NCBI GenBank assembly: GCA_965200045.1 | Contig: OZ241330.1 | Span: forward strand, 1,178,001 to 1,242,000 | Reading direction: 5' to 3' | Length of the DNA: 64,000 bases | Source of the DNA: Bin25 sp026709415 | GTDB lineage: Bacteria > Bacteroidota > Bacteroidia > Flavobacteriales > Flavobacteriaceae | Shown: positions 51,419 to 61,089 of the stretch, piece after piece | How positions within the stretch are numbered: the first letter of the stretch is position 1 | Layout of the letters: each line of letters opens with the position of its first letter | The notes under the pieces: model-generated | Database searches by the model: none | What the model was told of the DNA's origin: nothing | The model's input: the letters and a program-made list of their open reading frames with translations, nothing else | Made by a program: the position numbers and the translations under genes

Positions 51419-52936
51419 TTAAGGATCAATCCGCAGATTAACCGTATCATTTAATTGAATTTGTAATGATTTTAAATCATTCATTAACGATTCTACTTTT
51501 GGTTGATACTCTTCTAGGCTAGAGAGATCTGTCATTTCATGAGGATCATTGTTTAAATCAAACAGTAGTATTTTTTGAATGGCAGGATAAACAATCAGCT
51601 TGTAATGATCTTTTTGTATCATGCGTTGTAAATGTCGGTAGGCTCCATAAATCCCATCCTCATAGTGCCCTGTTGTGTTTTGTTGATTTGCAATATCCAT
51701 GACGGAATGAAAAAAGACACGGTTGGGGATAGCAATGTTTGCAAGTTCTAGAGTGGTGGGCATGACATCTTGTAGATAGATAGCTTGAGTAGCGATCTGA
51801 CCACCTTGAATTCCTGGACCGGCCATAATGAAAGGCACACGCACTGAATGATCGTACATGCTTTGTTTTCCTAAAAGGCCATGACTACCTACCGAAAGGC
51901 CATGATCGGCTGCAAAAAAAATGTAGGTGTTATCTAAGGACCCTGACTGCTCCAGTTGATCTAGTATGAGTCCAACCTGAGTATCTAAATGAGATATAAT
52001 GGCATAATATTCTTGAATATGGGTTTTTATAGCATGAGGTGTCCGTGGAAATGGAGCCAATGATTCATCTCGTAATAATAGGTCATTACCTATGTCATCT
52101 TTGTGGGGATATTCTTCAAGGAAGCTGGTGGGTAAATCAATATCCTCTAATGGATAAAGATCCACATATTCTTGGGGAGCTTGTCTGGGGTCGTGAGGTG
52201 CATTGAAAGATAGATACATAAAAAATGGGTTGGCATTTTCTTGGGCTTCCTCAAGAAATGCAAAAGCCTCATCCCTAACGACTTCCGACCAGTGTTTTCC
52301 GCCTTCCCAAAACCCACCATGTATGGAGTCAGTGGGAGACCAGCTTAGATCATTTTCATCGACTGGCCGAGCATATCCAATAGGGAATAAATAGTTGGTG
52401 TCTTCTCCCAATCGATAGGCTTCTTCAATTTCCTGAAAAGGCGTTTCCATTCTTCGATCGCCTGGCATACCTGGTCGCTCCGTACCCACTCGTTGAAAAA
52501 CAGACTCAACGGGTAACTCCACATGCCATTTACCGGTCATAAAAGTTTGGTATCCATTCTGCTCCAATAACTTTGGCCATGTTTGGTTTACAACCACCGA
52601 ATCGTTATCAGACCAGTTTTTTGTTGCTTTATGGGCATCCCAAATGGATAATCCTGATATGATCATCGAACGAGAAGCGACACAAATTGCCGCATTCCAA
52701 CCACCCATATTGTAGGTGTTGGTGAAGGAAATCCCCGTTTGAGCAATGCGATCAATGTTTGGAGTTTGAACAACCGAATTACCTAAATAACCTAAGGCAT
52801 TATATGATAGGTCATCAGCAAAAAGAAAGACAAAATTTGGTTTTCGGTCAACCTGATCATTGGTACAAGAAACTAGAATAAGTAAGATTACGAGAAGCCA
52901 ATGATTTATAGAAAAAAGTAAAATTGAATGTTTCAT
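51419..52936 (-). CDS. Type I (formylglycine-dependent) sulfatase lipoprotein
   Basis: A 505-residue sulfatase. The signal ends in lipobox LVSC (Cys24), so the enzyme is anchored outside the cytoplasm. The metal-binding pair Asp41-Asp42 (FADDLSYN) and the maturation motif Cys85-Val-Ala-Ser-Arg89 (the Cys becomes formylglycine) are intact, followed by TGKWHVE and FFAADHGLSVGSHGLLGK. Substrate may be a sulfated sugar or a small sulfate ester such as choline-O-sulfate. It is divergent from a SusC/SusD/BCCT operon, and the shared 265-bp gap suggests common control. Formylglycine-generating enzyme is not seen in the window. Confidence 0.9.
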   Translation of the reverse strand: MKHSILLFSINHWLLVILLILVSCTNDQVDRKPNFVFLFADDLSYNALGYLGNSVVQTPNIDRIAQTGISFTNTYNMGGWNAAICVASRSMIISGLSIWDAHKATKNWSDNDSVVVNQTWPKLLEQNGYQTFMTGKWHVELPVESVFQRVGTERPGMPGDRRMETPFQEIEEAYRLGEDTNYLFPIGYARPVDENDLSWSPTDSIHGGFWEGGKHWSEVVRDEAFAFLEEAQENANPFFMYLSFNAPHDPRQAPQEYVDLYPLEDIDLPTSFLEEYPHKDDIGNDLLLRDESLAPFPRTPHAIKTHIQEYYAIISHLDTQVGLILDQLEQSGSLDNTYIFFAADHGLSVGSHGLLGKQSMYDHSVRVPFIMAGPGIQGGQIATQAIYLQDVMPTTLELANIAIPNRVFFHSVMDIANQQNTTGHYEDGIYGAYRHLQRMIQKDHYKLIVYPAIQKILLFDLNNDPHEMTDLSSLEEYQPKVESLMNDLKSLQIQLNDTVNLRIDP

Positions 52937-53201
52937 TTCATTGAGAATTAGATTTTAAATATAAGAGATAATGATAAAAAATGGCAGCGATATAGATGCA
53001 ACGAGATGTATGGGATGAATATAGAGGAATTAAATTATTCTGTGAATTTAAACCATTCAAGCTGAAAAAGAAGTTCAGCTTATGGAAAGGTTTAGACGAT
53101 GCATTCTAATGAAATTATAATAGTTTTGCTCCATCGCTTTAAAAATCCATTTCTTATTCGGTGTATGTCTAGTTAGCGCTCTTGGAATAGGGCAAACTAT
53201 T

Positions 53202-56200
53202 TTGGTTGGAACGGTCACCGATGAATCAAATTTACCACTAACCGGAGCCACCGTTTTGAATCAAACCTCTGGACTTGGCGTTGTTACCGATTTCGATGGG
53301 AATTTTCAAATAGAAGTTGATTCTAATGATCGATTGGTCGTATCCTACATAGGATTTGAAGATCAAACCTTACAACAACCATTCGGTGAAGACATCCTAG
53401 TGCAATTAGTACGGTCTACGTCTTTGGATGAAGTCGTCATCACGGCACTCGGTATTCCAAGAGTTCAAAAAGCACTGGGGTATTCTGTACAAAAAATATC
53501 TGCGCAACAAATAGCGACGGTCAGATCCTCTAATATAGCCGGATCCCTCAATGGAAAAGTAGCGGGAGTGAGTATACGTAATTCTTCGGCAGGACCATCG
53601 GCATCAGCCAATATCACCATAAGAGGCGTTTCATCACTGACTGGAAATAATCAACCTTTATTTGTGGTTAATGGAATGCCAATCACCAATGACTTGTATA
53701 GTTTCGATGATGGACTCAATGGCTCAACGACCATCGATTTTGGAAATGCTGCTCAAGTCATCAATGCGGATGATGTCTATGAAATCAATATCTTAAAAGG
53801 ACCCGCAGCCTCCGCACTTTATGGATCAAGGGCTGCCAACGGAGTGGTATTGGTTGAAACCAAAACAGGCAAGGCACAACCCGAAGGATTAGGTGTTGAA
53901 TTGAATACAAGCATCACTTTTTCGAGTCCTCTGAAACTTCCCAACTATCAAAATAAATATGGATATGGAGGTGATGGAAAGTACAGCTATTTGGATGGCT
54001 CAACATATATAGGGCCCGATGAGCACTACGATGCTTATGCTGAAAATTGGGGTCCTGAAATGAATGGTCAAAACATCATCCAATTCCATTCCAATGGTCA
54101 ACCAATTCCATGGGAACCAGCCCCCAATAATATTCGAGATTTTTACAGGCAGGGCATTACCCATATCACCAATCTATCGATCAATAACGTCAATGAGTCG
54201 AACCAGAGTCGATTTTCTTATACGCACTTGAGTAATGAAGGGATTTTACCCAATACCGAATTGAGTCGAAATACCTTTCAAGCCAGCGTTGGCAAAACGC
54301 TTTTTGATGAAAAACTAGACATCCAATTTAATTCTTCTTTTGTCCGCTCCACTTCTGATAATATTCCTAATTCAGGATACGATGAATCTTCTTCGATCAT
54401 GTATATTTTCCTTTGGTATCCACGCCAGGTTCAGAACAAACACATGAAACAGTATTGGCAACCAGGAAAAGAAGGAATACAGCAGCGTTATATTGAAAAC
54501 CTATGGGGTAACAACCCCTATTTTGTTTTAAATGAAAACACCAATGCTTTTCAAAGCAACCGATTGATTTCAAATGTTCATTTAAGTTATCATATCAACC
54601 GATATGCTGATTTAAGGATTCATTACGGGGTTGATTATTTAGATGAGCAACGGCAATTCCGAAGGGCTCCATCAACCAAAGTCGTGTTGAATGGTAGCTA
54701 CAGAGAAGATGAAATATCTTTTAGAGAAAGCAATGCGGAGTTTTTGTTGACTCTCAATCCAACACCCGTTACAGACAATCTTTTTGATATTGATGTACGA
54801 GTTGGCGGAAATTTGATGTCCCAAAGAGCACAAAATGGGATTGCCAATAATCCAGAACTACAAATCTTTGGTACCGATGAATCAGTCTACACTTTGACCA
54901 ATGCGCGAAGTGGCGTTTTGGTCGAGTCTCAAAAAAACAATGCCAAAATCAATAGTCTATTTGGTCTACTTTCTGTGGACTATAATAACTGGGCGTATTT
55001 AGATGTCACTTATCGTAATGACTGGGCGAGTTCACTAGTTGACCCCAATATTGGTATTGATGCATCGAATTTTTCATACGGATATCCTTCAGTATCATCC
55101 AGTTTTATTGTTAGTGAGTTGTTCAACTTACCGGTCGCCATTGACTTTTTAAAATTCAGAGCTTCCTATGCTGAAGTTGGCAATAGTGCTCGTCCCTATT
55201 CATTCCAAAACACCTTTGCTCCAGAAGCCCCTTATGGTAGTAGTCCTGTTTTTAGAACCAATCGAACCATTTCAGACCCGGAATTAAAAAATGAAACCAC
55301 CACGGCGACAGAATTAGGATTGGATATACGGTTGTTTCAAAGCAAGCTTCATCTCGATATGACCTATTATAGCATGAAGAGTTTTGATCAAATCATTTCG
55401 TTACCTGTTGGTCGAACCAGTGGTTATGATTTTTATTTAACTAACGGTGGTGAAATTAGTAATCAAGGAGTCGAAATATCATTGGAAACTAGTTTAGGAA
55501 ATCCTTCGGAGCTCCAATGGACTCACACCATCAATTTCACGAGTAATCGATCAATTGTCGAATCACTTCCGGAGGTTATCCAAAGTGGACAATATTCCAT
55601 TATTGCTGATGTTTTTCCCAATGACCCTGGTAGTTCAGATCTAGAATTTGTGGCCAAAGAAGGAGAACTTTTAGGACAATTGATAGGACTCGGGTTTCAG
55701 CGTGGTCCTGATGGACAAATCATTCATGAAAATGGATTACCTCTGCTGACTTCTGAAAAAGTTTCAGCAGGCTCCTATCAGCCTGATTTTCTCATTGGCT
55801 CCTATCATCAGTTTAACTTCAAAAATTTTGTGTTATCCTTTTTATTTGATGGACAAGTGGGAGGGCATGTTTATTCACGGCAACATGCCTTATTGGCTAC
55901 TAGTGGCTCCATCGTGAATGATGATGATCCGAATTTACCTCTCAACACACTAGATGGCCGAACGGCGTATTCAGTGAGCTATGAAAATGGATCCGTCAAT
56001 CCAACGTATACGCTGGTGCAACAAGGGGGTGTGATTGGTCCAGGCTTGATGGTTGATCCAAATGGCAGTTTGGTTCCAAATAATGTGACGGTTCCTGCTG
56101 GAGGGGCTAGTTACACGGGTTATTTTTATAACTACTATGGCAATGGTTTCAATCGAGACAATATTGAAGCTGCCACATATGATGCTACTTACTTTAAATT

Positions 56201-56429
56201 GAGAGAAGTGAGCTTGAGTTATCGGTTCAATTCTGAATTAATCAAATCATGGGGGTTGCAATCGGCGACTATTTCCATCATCGGTAGAAATTTGCTTTTA
56301 TTGTCCGATGTCCCTACTATCGATCCAGAAGTTTACTCTATTAGAAACGGTCTGTTTGTTAATGGATATGAAAGTAACTCGATACCCACCGTAAGAAGTT
56401 TTGGATTGAATGTGAATCTGACGCTGTGA
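53202..56429 (+). CDS. SusC/RagA-family TonB-dependent transporter; 5' end apparently frameshifted
   Basis: The ORF encodes 1075 residues: carboxypeptidase-like domain (VTDESNLPLTGATVLN), plug (RSTSLDEVVITALG, SLTGNNQPLFVVNGMPI) and barrel. The TTG at 53202 leaves no signal peptide. Upstream the frame stays open to a TAG near 53120 and encodes FLFGVCLVSALGIGQ, which looks like a signal peptide but has no start codon. An ATG at 53099 lies in another frame, and deleting one A from the AAAAA run near 53150 would join it. So the gene is either off by one base, started at an unusual codon, or misassembled. A SusD gene overlaps its stop. Confidence 0.9.
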   Translation: MVGTVTDESNLPLTGATVLNQTSGLGVVTDFDGNFQIEVDSNDRLVVSYIGFEDQTLQQPFGEDILVQLVRSTSLDEVVITALGIPRVQKALGYSVQKISAQQIATVRSSNIAGSLNGKVAGVSIRNSSAGPSASANITIRGVSSLTGNNQPLFVVNGMPITNDLYSFDDGLNGSTTIDFGNAAQVINADDVYEINILKGPAASALYGSRAANGVVLVETKTGKAQPEGLGVELNTSITFSSPLKLPNYQNKYGYGGDGKYSYLDGSTYIGPDEHYDAYAENWGPEMNGQNIIQFHSNGQPIPWEPAPNNIRDFYRQGITHITNLSINNVNESNQSRFSYTHLSNEGILPNTELSRNTFQASVGKTLFDEKLDIQFNSSFVRSTSDNIPNSGYDESSSIMYIFLWYPRQVQNKHMKQYWQPGKEGIQQRYIENLWGNNPYFVLNENTNAFQSNRLISNVHLSYHINRYADLRIHYGVDYLDEQRQFRRAPSTKVVLNGSYREDEISFRESNAEFLLTLNPTPVTDNLFDIDVRVGGNLMSQRAQNGIANNPELQIFGTDESVYTLTNARSGVLVESQKNNAKINSLFGLLSVDYNNWAYLDVTYRNDWASSLVDPNIGIDASNFSYGYPSVSSSFIVSELFNLPVAIDFLKFRASYAEVGNSARPYSFQNTFAPEAPYGSSPVFRTNRTISDPELKNETTTATELGLDIRLFQSKLHLDMTYYSMKSFDQIISLPVGRTSGYDFYLTNGGEISNQGVEISLETSLGNPSELQWTHTINFTSNRSIVESLPEVIQSGQYSIIADVFPNDPGSSDLEFVAKEGELLGQLIGLGFQRGPDGQIIHENGLPLLTSEKVSAGSYQPDFLIGSYHQFNFKNFVLSFLFDGQVGGHVYSRQHALLATSGSIVNDDDPNLPLNTLDGRTAYSVSYENGSVNPTYTLVQQGGVIGPGLMVDPNGSLVPNNVTVPAGGASYTGYFYNYYGNGFNRDNIEAATYDATYFKLREVSLSYRFNSELIKSWGLQSATISIIGRNLLLLSDVPTIDPEVYSIRNGLFVNGYESNSIPTVRSFGLNVNLTL

Positions 56430-57901
56430 TGAAAAAACGCTTTGCGAATTTATTGACGTTGAGTTTGTTCCTATGGGGGATCATAGCGTGTGATGATTTT
56501 GAAGATCTCAATAAAAATCCGAATGAGCCGACGAATGTTTCCACTTCAGTATTGCTGACTTCGGCCATGAGATTAAGTGTCGATACGGCTAATAAAGCCG
56601 CTTTTTTACTCTCCAATAATATTGCTCAATTAACAGCGAGAACACTTCGTCGGGAAGTCGATCAATACAACTGGAATGCTTTTCCAGTCGTGTGGGAAGG
56701 GTTTTATGAAAGCTTGACGAGTGTGGAATCAGTGATTTCTCAATCTATCGAACAAGGAAATGATAAGCAAGCCGGGGTAGGTCATGTGTTGAGAGTTTGG
56801 ATTTTTTCTCAACTGACCAATGCTTATGGTGATATTCCATATTCACAAGCTATCAAAGGAGGAGAATCGGCTTTCACTCCAGTTTATGATCGTCAAGAAG
56901 ATATCTATGCCGATTTACTCAACAAGCTCGATACTGCCGTGAACCTCCTGGAGGGGAGTGGTACTATCGAGGGAGATATCATCTACCAAGGTAATGCCAA
57001 TCATTGGATACGGTTTGCTCATTCGCTCCATCTAAGATTATTGATGTATGCCTCTGAAAAGCAAAATGTTTCTCAAGACTTCAATCGAATTGTGCAAACA
57101 GGACTAATCATCGGTTCTATTGAACAACAGGCCGTTTTGGACTATCCTGATGTTTTTCCGAATCAGTTTTATAGTCTGCCCTTAAAACAGGGTGATTTTG
57201 ACGATGTTAATTTATCTCAATCATCATTAAATGTGTTAAACAGTTACAAAGATCCTAGGCTCAACCGGTATGCACGTCCAGATAATTTGGACTTTAATCA
57301 TCCAAGTTTTTCTGGTTATCCTAATGGATTGGGTGGGCAATCTGGTTCACGTTTGGGATTGCCCTATTTTGATTATCCTGGGCATGTGACAGCAACTCAA
57401 TTTGGTTTGCCGTACGCCGATGGCATCTTGATGACTTATAGTGAAGTCGAGTTTCTGATTGCCGAAGGGATACTTAACGGATGGGTACAAGGAGATCTTG
57501 CCGAACATTATAAAAAGGGAATCGAAGCGTCCCATCAATATTATCAAGTCGACTATGGCCCTTTTGGATGGTCTGATTTTGATGATTTTTATGAAAATTC
57601 GGGCGTTCAATACAAACAACCAATGGATTTATGGGAGCAAAAATGGTTAAGTCTTTATTTCACGGCTTTAGATCCTTACTACGAACTGAGAAGATGGTAT
57701 GTGGCCAGTGGTGGATGGGAAGGCGTTTCCTTCATTGGACCGCCACAAGGTAATAATAGCAATAATTTTCAACTGCCGTTTCGGTTTTTATATCCAGGTC
57801 AAGAACAGAGTTTAAACCAGGAAAACTATAATGATGCTATTTCTCGATATAAAGCCAGTAATCTCATCAATGGTAAAATGTGGATTATCAATACCCCTTA
57901 A
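56429..57901 (+). CDS. SusD-like (SusD_2 type) outer-membrane lipoprotein
   Basis: About 490 residues with a lipoprotein signal (GIIACDDFEDLN; the Cys follows Ala). The conserved NKNPNEPT stretch right after the lipid anchor and FSQLTNAYGDIPYSQA are typical of the SusD_2 (SusD/RagB-like) family that pairs with large SusC proteins. The ATG at 56429 overlaps the SusC stop as TGATG, so the genes are coupled. It ends one base before the BCCT transporter start. The context suggests a small charged or sulfated ligand rather than a polysaccharide, but that is inference. Confidence 0.93.
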   Translation: MKKRFANLLTLSLFLWGIIACDDFEDLNKNPNEPTNVSTSVLLTSAMRLSVDTANKAAFLLSNNIAQLTARTLRREVDQYNWNAFPVVWEGFYESLTSVESVISQSIEQGNDKQAGVGHVLRVWIFSQLTNAYGDIPYSQAIKGGESAFTPVYDRQEDIYADLLNKLDTAVNLLEGSGTIEGDIIYQGNANHWIRFAHSLHLRLLMYASEKQNVSQDFNRIVQTGLIIGSIEQQAVLDYPDVFPNQFYSLPLKQGDFDDVNLSQSSLNVLNSYKDPRLNRYARPDNLDFNHPSFSGYPNGLGGQSGSRLGLPYFDYPGHVTATQFGLPYADGILMTYSEVEFLIAEGILNGWVQGDLAEHYKKGIEASHQYYQVDYGPFGWSDFDDFYENSGVQYKQPMDLWEQKWLSLYFTALDPYYELRRWYVASGGWEGVSFIGPPQGNNSNNFQLPFRFLYPGQEQSLNQENYNDAISRYKASNLINGKMWIINTP

Positions 57902-59437
57902 TTGAAAAAGTATTTTTTAGTCTACCCTCGGGTATTCTATCCCGCTATCATCACCATTGTACTTTTTATAACGATTGTCATTGTTGGTGGTAGTGCTGTC
58001 GAAGAATTTTTTAAAAACATTCACGGAACGGTAACCAAATATACCAGTTGGTTATTCATTGTAGGGGTCAATTTATTTGTACTTGCTAGTCTTTGGATTG
58101 CCTTTGGAAAATACGGTCGATACAAATTGGGCGGAGAAAACACCAAGCCTGAATTCAGTTTGGTTTCATGGTTATCCATGTTGTTTTCTGCAGGATTGGG
58201 CATTGGTCTGCTCTATTATGGTGTTTTCGAACCTATTTCGCATTATGCCAACCCCCCCATGGAAACTTTTAGTGAACCCCAAAAAGCCATCCAGTCCTTA
58301 ACATTTACCTATTTACACTGGGGCGTCCATGGTTGGGCCATTTACTGTGTTTTAGGTCTAGCTTTGGGATATTATACCTACAATAAAAAATTACCATTTT
58401 CCATTCGAAGTATTTTTTTTCCACTGCTCGGTAAAAAAATATACTCGATTTATGGAGATATGATCGACATCATTGCCGTCGTAGCGACATTATTTGGTGT
58501 TGCGACTTCATTAGGAATCGGATCAACTCAATTGGCGACGGGAATCAATTATGTATTTGGTATTCAAGCGGGTATTGAATCACAAATCGTCATCATCGCT
58601 TTCATTACCCTGATCGCGACTATTTCAGTGGTCACTGGATTAAAAAAGGGGATTCTTTTTTTAAGCCAGTTAAATATCATTTTAGCCACTCTTTTTTTAA
58701 TCATCATTTTGTTTTTGTCAGATACATTCGGGATCATTAGGATCTTCATCGAAAGTTCGGGCATGTATTTCCAGCGTTTTATCGAATTGAGTACGTGGTC
58801 TTCTGCTTTTATCAATCCTCAGTGGCAAAACCAATGGTCTATTTTTTATTATGCTTGGTGGGTGGCTTGGGCTCCCTTTGTGGGTATGTTTATTGCTCGA
58901 ATTTCAAAAGGACGTTCGTTGCGTGAATTTGTATTCGGTGTTATTGCCGTTCCTGTTTTTTTATCTTTTTTTTGGTTTAGCACCCTTGGTGGATCGGCTT
59001 TGCTCTTAGAAATGGAAACGCCTGGTATTATTTCAACAGATGTTTTGAATGATAGTTCAACTGCCATGTTTGTTTTTTTAAAGCAGTTTCCTTGGTCGAT
59101 CATCACCAGTTTGATGGCATTGATTGTCGTGGCTATCTTTTTCATTACATCATCGGACAGTGGATCATTGGTGATTGACAGCATTTCAACAGGAGGTAAG
59201 TTGAATCCTCCTATAGGGCAACGAATTCTCTGGGCCGTTACCGAAGGCCTGGTGGCTATTGCTCTGCTCATCGGTGGGGGACTCAGTGCGATGCAAGCCG
59301 TCAATGTCAGTTCAGGAATTCTCTTTTTATTGATTCTTTTTTTGGTGACTTATTCATTGATCCGCTCGGTCCGAAGAATTCATATTGAAGTCAGTCGCAA
59401 AAGTCAAAGAGTGAAGAAAGCTAGCACTGATTTTTAA
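57902..59437 (+). CDS. BCCT-family betaine/choline/carnitine-type transporter
   Basis: A 511-residue inner-membrane protein with 12 hydrophobic segments. The family motifs are the Gly-rich MLFSAGLGIGLLYYGVFEP in TM3, YLHWGVHGWAI around residues 136-147, and the aromatic box YYAWWVAWAPFVGMFIARIS near residues 314-333, which cages quaternary ammonium groups in known members. The start is a TTG directly after the SusD stop. It should import betaine, choline, carnitine or DMSP-like compounds with sodium or protons. Tight coupling to SusC/SusD is unusual and implies that the outer-membrane pair handles the same or a conjugated compound. Confidence 0.93.
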   Translation: MKKYFLVYPRVFYPAIITIVLFITIVIVGGSAVEEFFKNIHGTVTKYTSWLFIVGVNLFVLASLWIAFGKYGRYKLGGENTKPEFSLVSWLSMLFSAGLGIGLLYYGVFEPISHYANPPMETFSEPQKAIQSLTFTYLHWGVHGWAIYCVLGLALGYYTYNKKLPFSIRSIFFPLLGKKIYSIYGDMIDIIAVVATLFGVATSLGIGSTQLATGINYVFGIQAGIESQIVIIAFITLIATISVVTGLKKGILFLSQLNIILATLFLIIILFLSDTFGIIRIFIESSGMYFQRFIELSTWSSAFINPQWQNQWSIFYYAWWVAWAPFVGMFIARISKGRSLREFVFGVIAVPVFLSFFWFSTLGGSALLLEMETPGIISTDVLNDSSTAMFVFLKQFPWSIITSLMALIVVAIFFITSSDSGSLVIDSISTGGKLNPPIGQRILWAVTEGLVAIALLIGGGLSAMQAVNVSSGILFLLILFLVTYSLIRSVRRIHIEVSRKSQRVKKASTDF

Positions 59438-59523
59438 TTCATATTTGATTCATCACTTTTGCAATTGCATCAAGGCCATGTGATGTCCAACATCATCCTG
59501 CCAACGATCCAGTCATCAAGCTT

Positions 59524-59531
59524 TATATTTG
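59524..59531 (+). promoter_or_regulatory. -7 promoter element (TATATTTG) upstream of the ferredoxin gene
   Basis: TATATTTG matches TAnnTTTG and ends 19 bp before the ferredoxin ATG, so the ferredoxin may be transcribed separately from the BCCT gene 113 bp upstream. No clear -33 element. Confidence 0.45.
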
Positions 59532-59550
59532 TACCACCAATATTTTAACA

Positions 59551-59841
59551 ATGGCACAATCAAAAACCATCGCAATTATCTATGAAAATGTTTCCCATGA
59601 GCTACAAAATCCTGAAGACAAAACCATTTTAGAGGTTGCTCTTGATTCTGGTTTGGACGTTCCTTATTCTTGTCAAGGTGGGGTTTGTAGTACTTGCGTG
59701 GCTCGTATTGAACAAGGAGAAGCCTCCATGAAAAACAATGAAATTCTAACTGATCGAGAAATCTCTGAAGGTCTTGTTTTGTGTTGCCAAGCCGTTCCTT
59801 CCACGGATTACATTCGGGTTAATTTTGATGATAGTTTTTGA
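59551..59841 (+). CDS. 2Fe-2S plant-type ferredoxin
   Basis: A 96-residue ferredoxin. The cluster ligands are Cys41, Cys46, Cys49 (YSCQGGVCSTC) and Cys78 or Cys79 (LVLCCQA), the CX4CX2C...C pattern of the plant/PaaE C-terminal type. It carries electrons in the cytoplasm, for example to an oxygenase or reductase that is not in the window. Location after a BCCT gene could mean involvement in betaine or choline oxidation, though its own promoter makes independence equally likely. Confidence 0.92.
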   Translation: MAQSKTIAIIYENVSHELQNPEDKTILEVALDSGLDVPYSCQGGVCSTCVARIEQGEASMKNNEILTDREISEGLVLCCQAVPSTDYIRVNFDDSF

Positions 59842-59914
59842 TGGATGTCGGTTCTTTTGTTGTTTGCACTAGACAATAAAAGTTTCAATCAATGACCGAT
59901 CAGCGATCTCGATA

Positions 59915-60781
59915 CTACTTTTTGATTTGTCTTTCCAATGCTTCCAATTTATTCAATATCATTTGTTGGGTTTCATTGACTTTTTGGAGTAGATTCTCTT
60001 CAGATTCATCGATTTCTTTTTCAATCGTTTCTTTCACTTGAAGTTTTTCCCAAACTTGGCTGGTCATCACTGCAATAAAAACATTGAGCGTGACCAAAAC
60101 CAACACAAAGGCATAAGAGATAAAGTAAGGAATTGATATCCATTGAGTCAGTCCTTGGAAATCCCTTATTTCGATATAAGCTTCATTATATCCATCAATT
60201 AATACGGCCATTAGAGAAAAAAACGCATGGTGTAAACTGCTAAAATCTAATATTCCAAGATGTTGTTGATCAAATAAGAACATACCAACAACAGCATAAA
60301 TAAAGAGAATAATGGCAATTAAAAATCCGAAGACAAAAACCGTCTGTGTGGTTTGAAATATTTTATGTGAAATCGTTTTTAGTTCCTTATTGATCGAAAT
60401 CAATCTTAACAATCGAAAGATTCGAATCAATCGAGCGATAAAGATTAATTCGGAATAACCTAAATGGATGATAAAAGTCCCTAGAATGGACCCCAATAAA
60501 ATCAGACCATCAAATGTGAGCCATCGGATTTCTTCTGTGGTATTGAGGTATCGATACTTTTGATCCACCTTCTTTGTCTCCATATGCCTTTGACTCAATC
60601 TGAGTTTTTTGAGTCTTAAATAAAATTCAATAGAAAAAAGCAATGTGATGAAATACTCAAGCCCATGGAATACATCTCGCACAGTTGGACTACCAAATTC
60701 ATAAGTCTGTACTCCTATGAGAACTGAAGAAGTAAAAATCAGGTAGGTAGAAAATAATTCTAAGTGCTTGGTTTGGATCAT
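59915..60781 (-). CDS. Voltage-gated ion-channel family protein (single-domain, NaChBac-like) with an unusual pore
   Basis: A 288-residue six-helix channel subunit. S4 is clear: Arg117, Arg120, Arg123 and Arg126 at every third position (ARLIRIFRLLRLISI). S5 and S6 are VFGFLIAIILFIYAVVGMF and VLVLVTLNVFIAVMTSQVW. The pore loop at about 183-203 reads FFSLMAVLIDGYNEAYIE and lacks the TxESW selectivity filter of bacterial sodium channels. A coiled coil (about 243-286) would tetramerise it in the inner membrane. It ends 73 bp from the convergent ferredoxin gene. Confidence 0.87.
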   Translation of the reverse strand: MIQTKHLELFSTYLIFTSSVLIGVQTYEFGSPTVRDVFHGLEYFITLLFSIEFYLRLKKLRLSQRHMETKKVDQKYRYLNTTEEIRWLTFDGLILLGSILGTFIIHLGYSELIFIARLIRIFRLLRLISINKELKTISHKIFQTTQTVFVFGFLIAIILFIYAVVGMFLFDQQHLGILDFSSLHHAFFSLMAVLIDGYNEAYIEIRDFQGLTQWISIPYFISYAFVLVLVTLNVFIAVMTSQVWEKLQVKETIEKEIDESEENLLQKVNETQQMILNKLEALERQIKK

Positions 60782-60870
60782 GAGGACAAAATAAATTAAA
60801 ACAAATCTTGAGTTGTAGGGGTTATATTTTTCCTAACCTATTTTGATAGAATCATTTTACTCAAATAAAC

Positions 60871-61085
60871 CTATTGGTTTGTAAAATATTTGGAACCAAA
60901 ACGATTCCACTCATCCTGAGTCAATAGTGGTTTAGGATTGAGTTTTGGTAGAAAACCTTTCATAAATTTTATGACATCTAATCTCCATTGTCCACTTGAA
61001 GGATGCCACGTTTTGAAGTGTGCCCCAAAATTAGGACAACTATTTAAGTTATGTCTTATGAGTTCTATTTTGTTTTTAATGTTCA
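60871..61085 (-). pseudogene. Unrecognised gene fragment
   Basis: The minus-strand frame is open and codes for an even, protein-like sequence (NLNSCPNFGAHFKTWHPSSG, then WRLDVIKFMKGFLPKLN) with a stop at 60871, but it has no start codon and runs into the IS3 remnant at its upstream side. It shares TGTCCTAATTTTGGGG with the small ORF near 15675. No family recognised. Confidence 0.3.
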
Positions 61086-61089
61086 GATT

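Noticed and set aside
58247..58257. C7 run in the BCCT gene as a phase-variation tract
   Set aside because: Seven is short for a contingency tract and encodes Pro-Pro in a plausible place; the gene is intact. The G7 at 24363-24369 is also short and intergenic.
58849..59304. 151-residue minus-strand ORF
   Set aside because: It lies wholly antisense to the BCCT transporter, which has strong family motifs.
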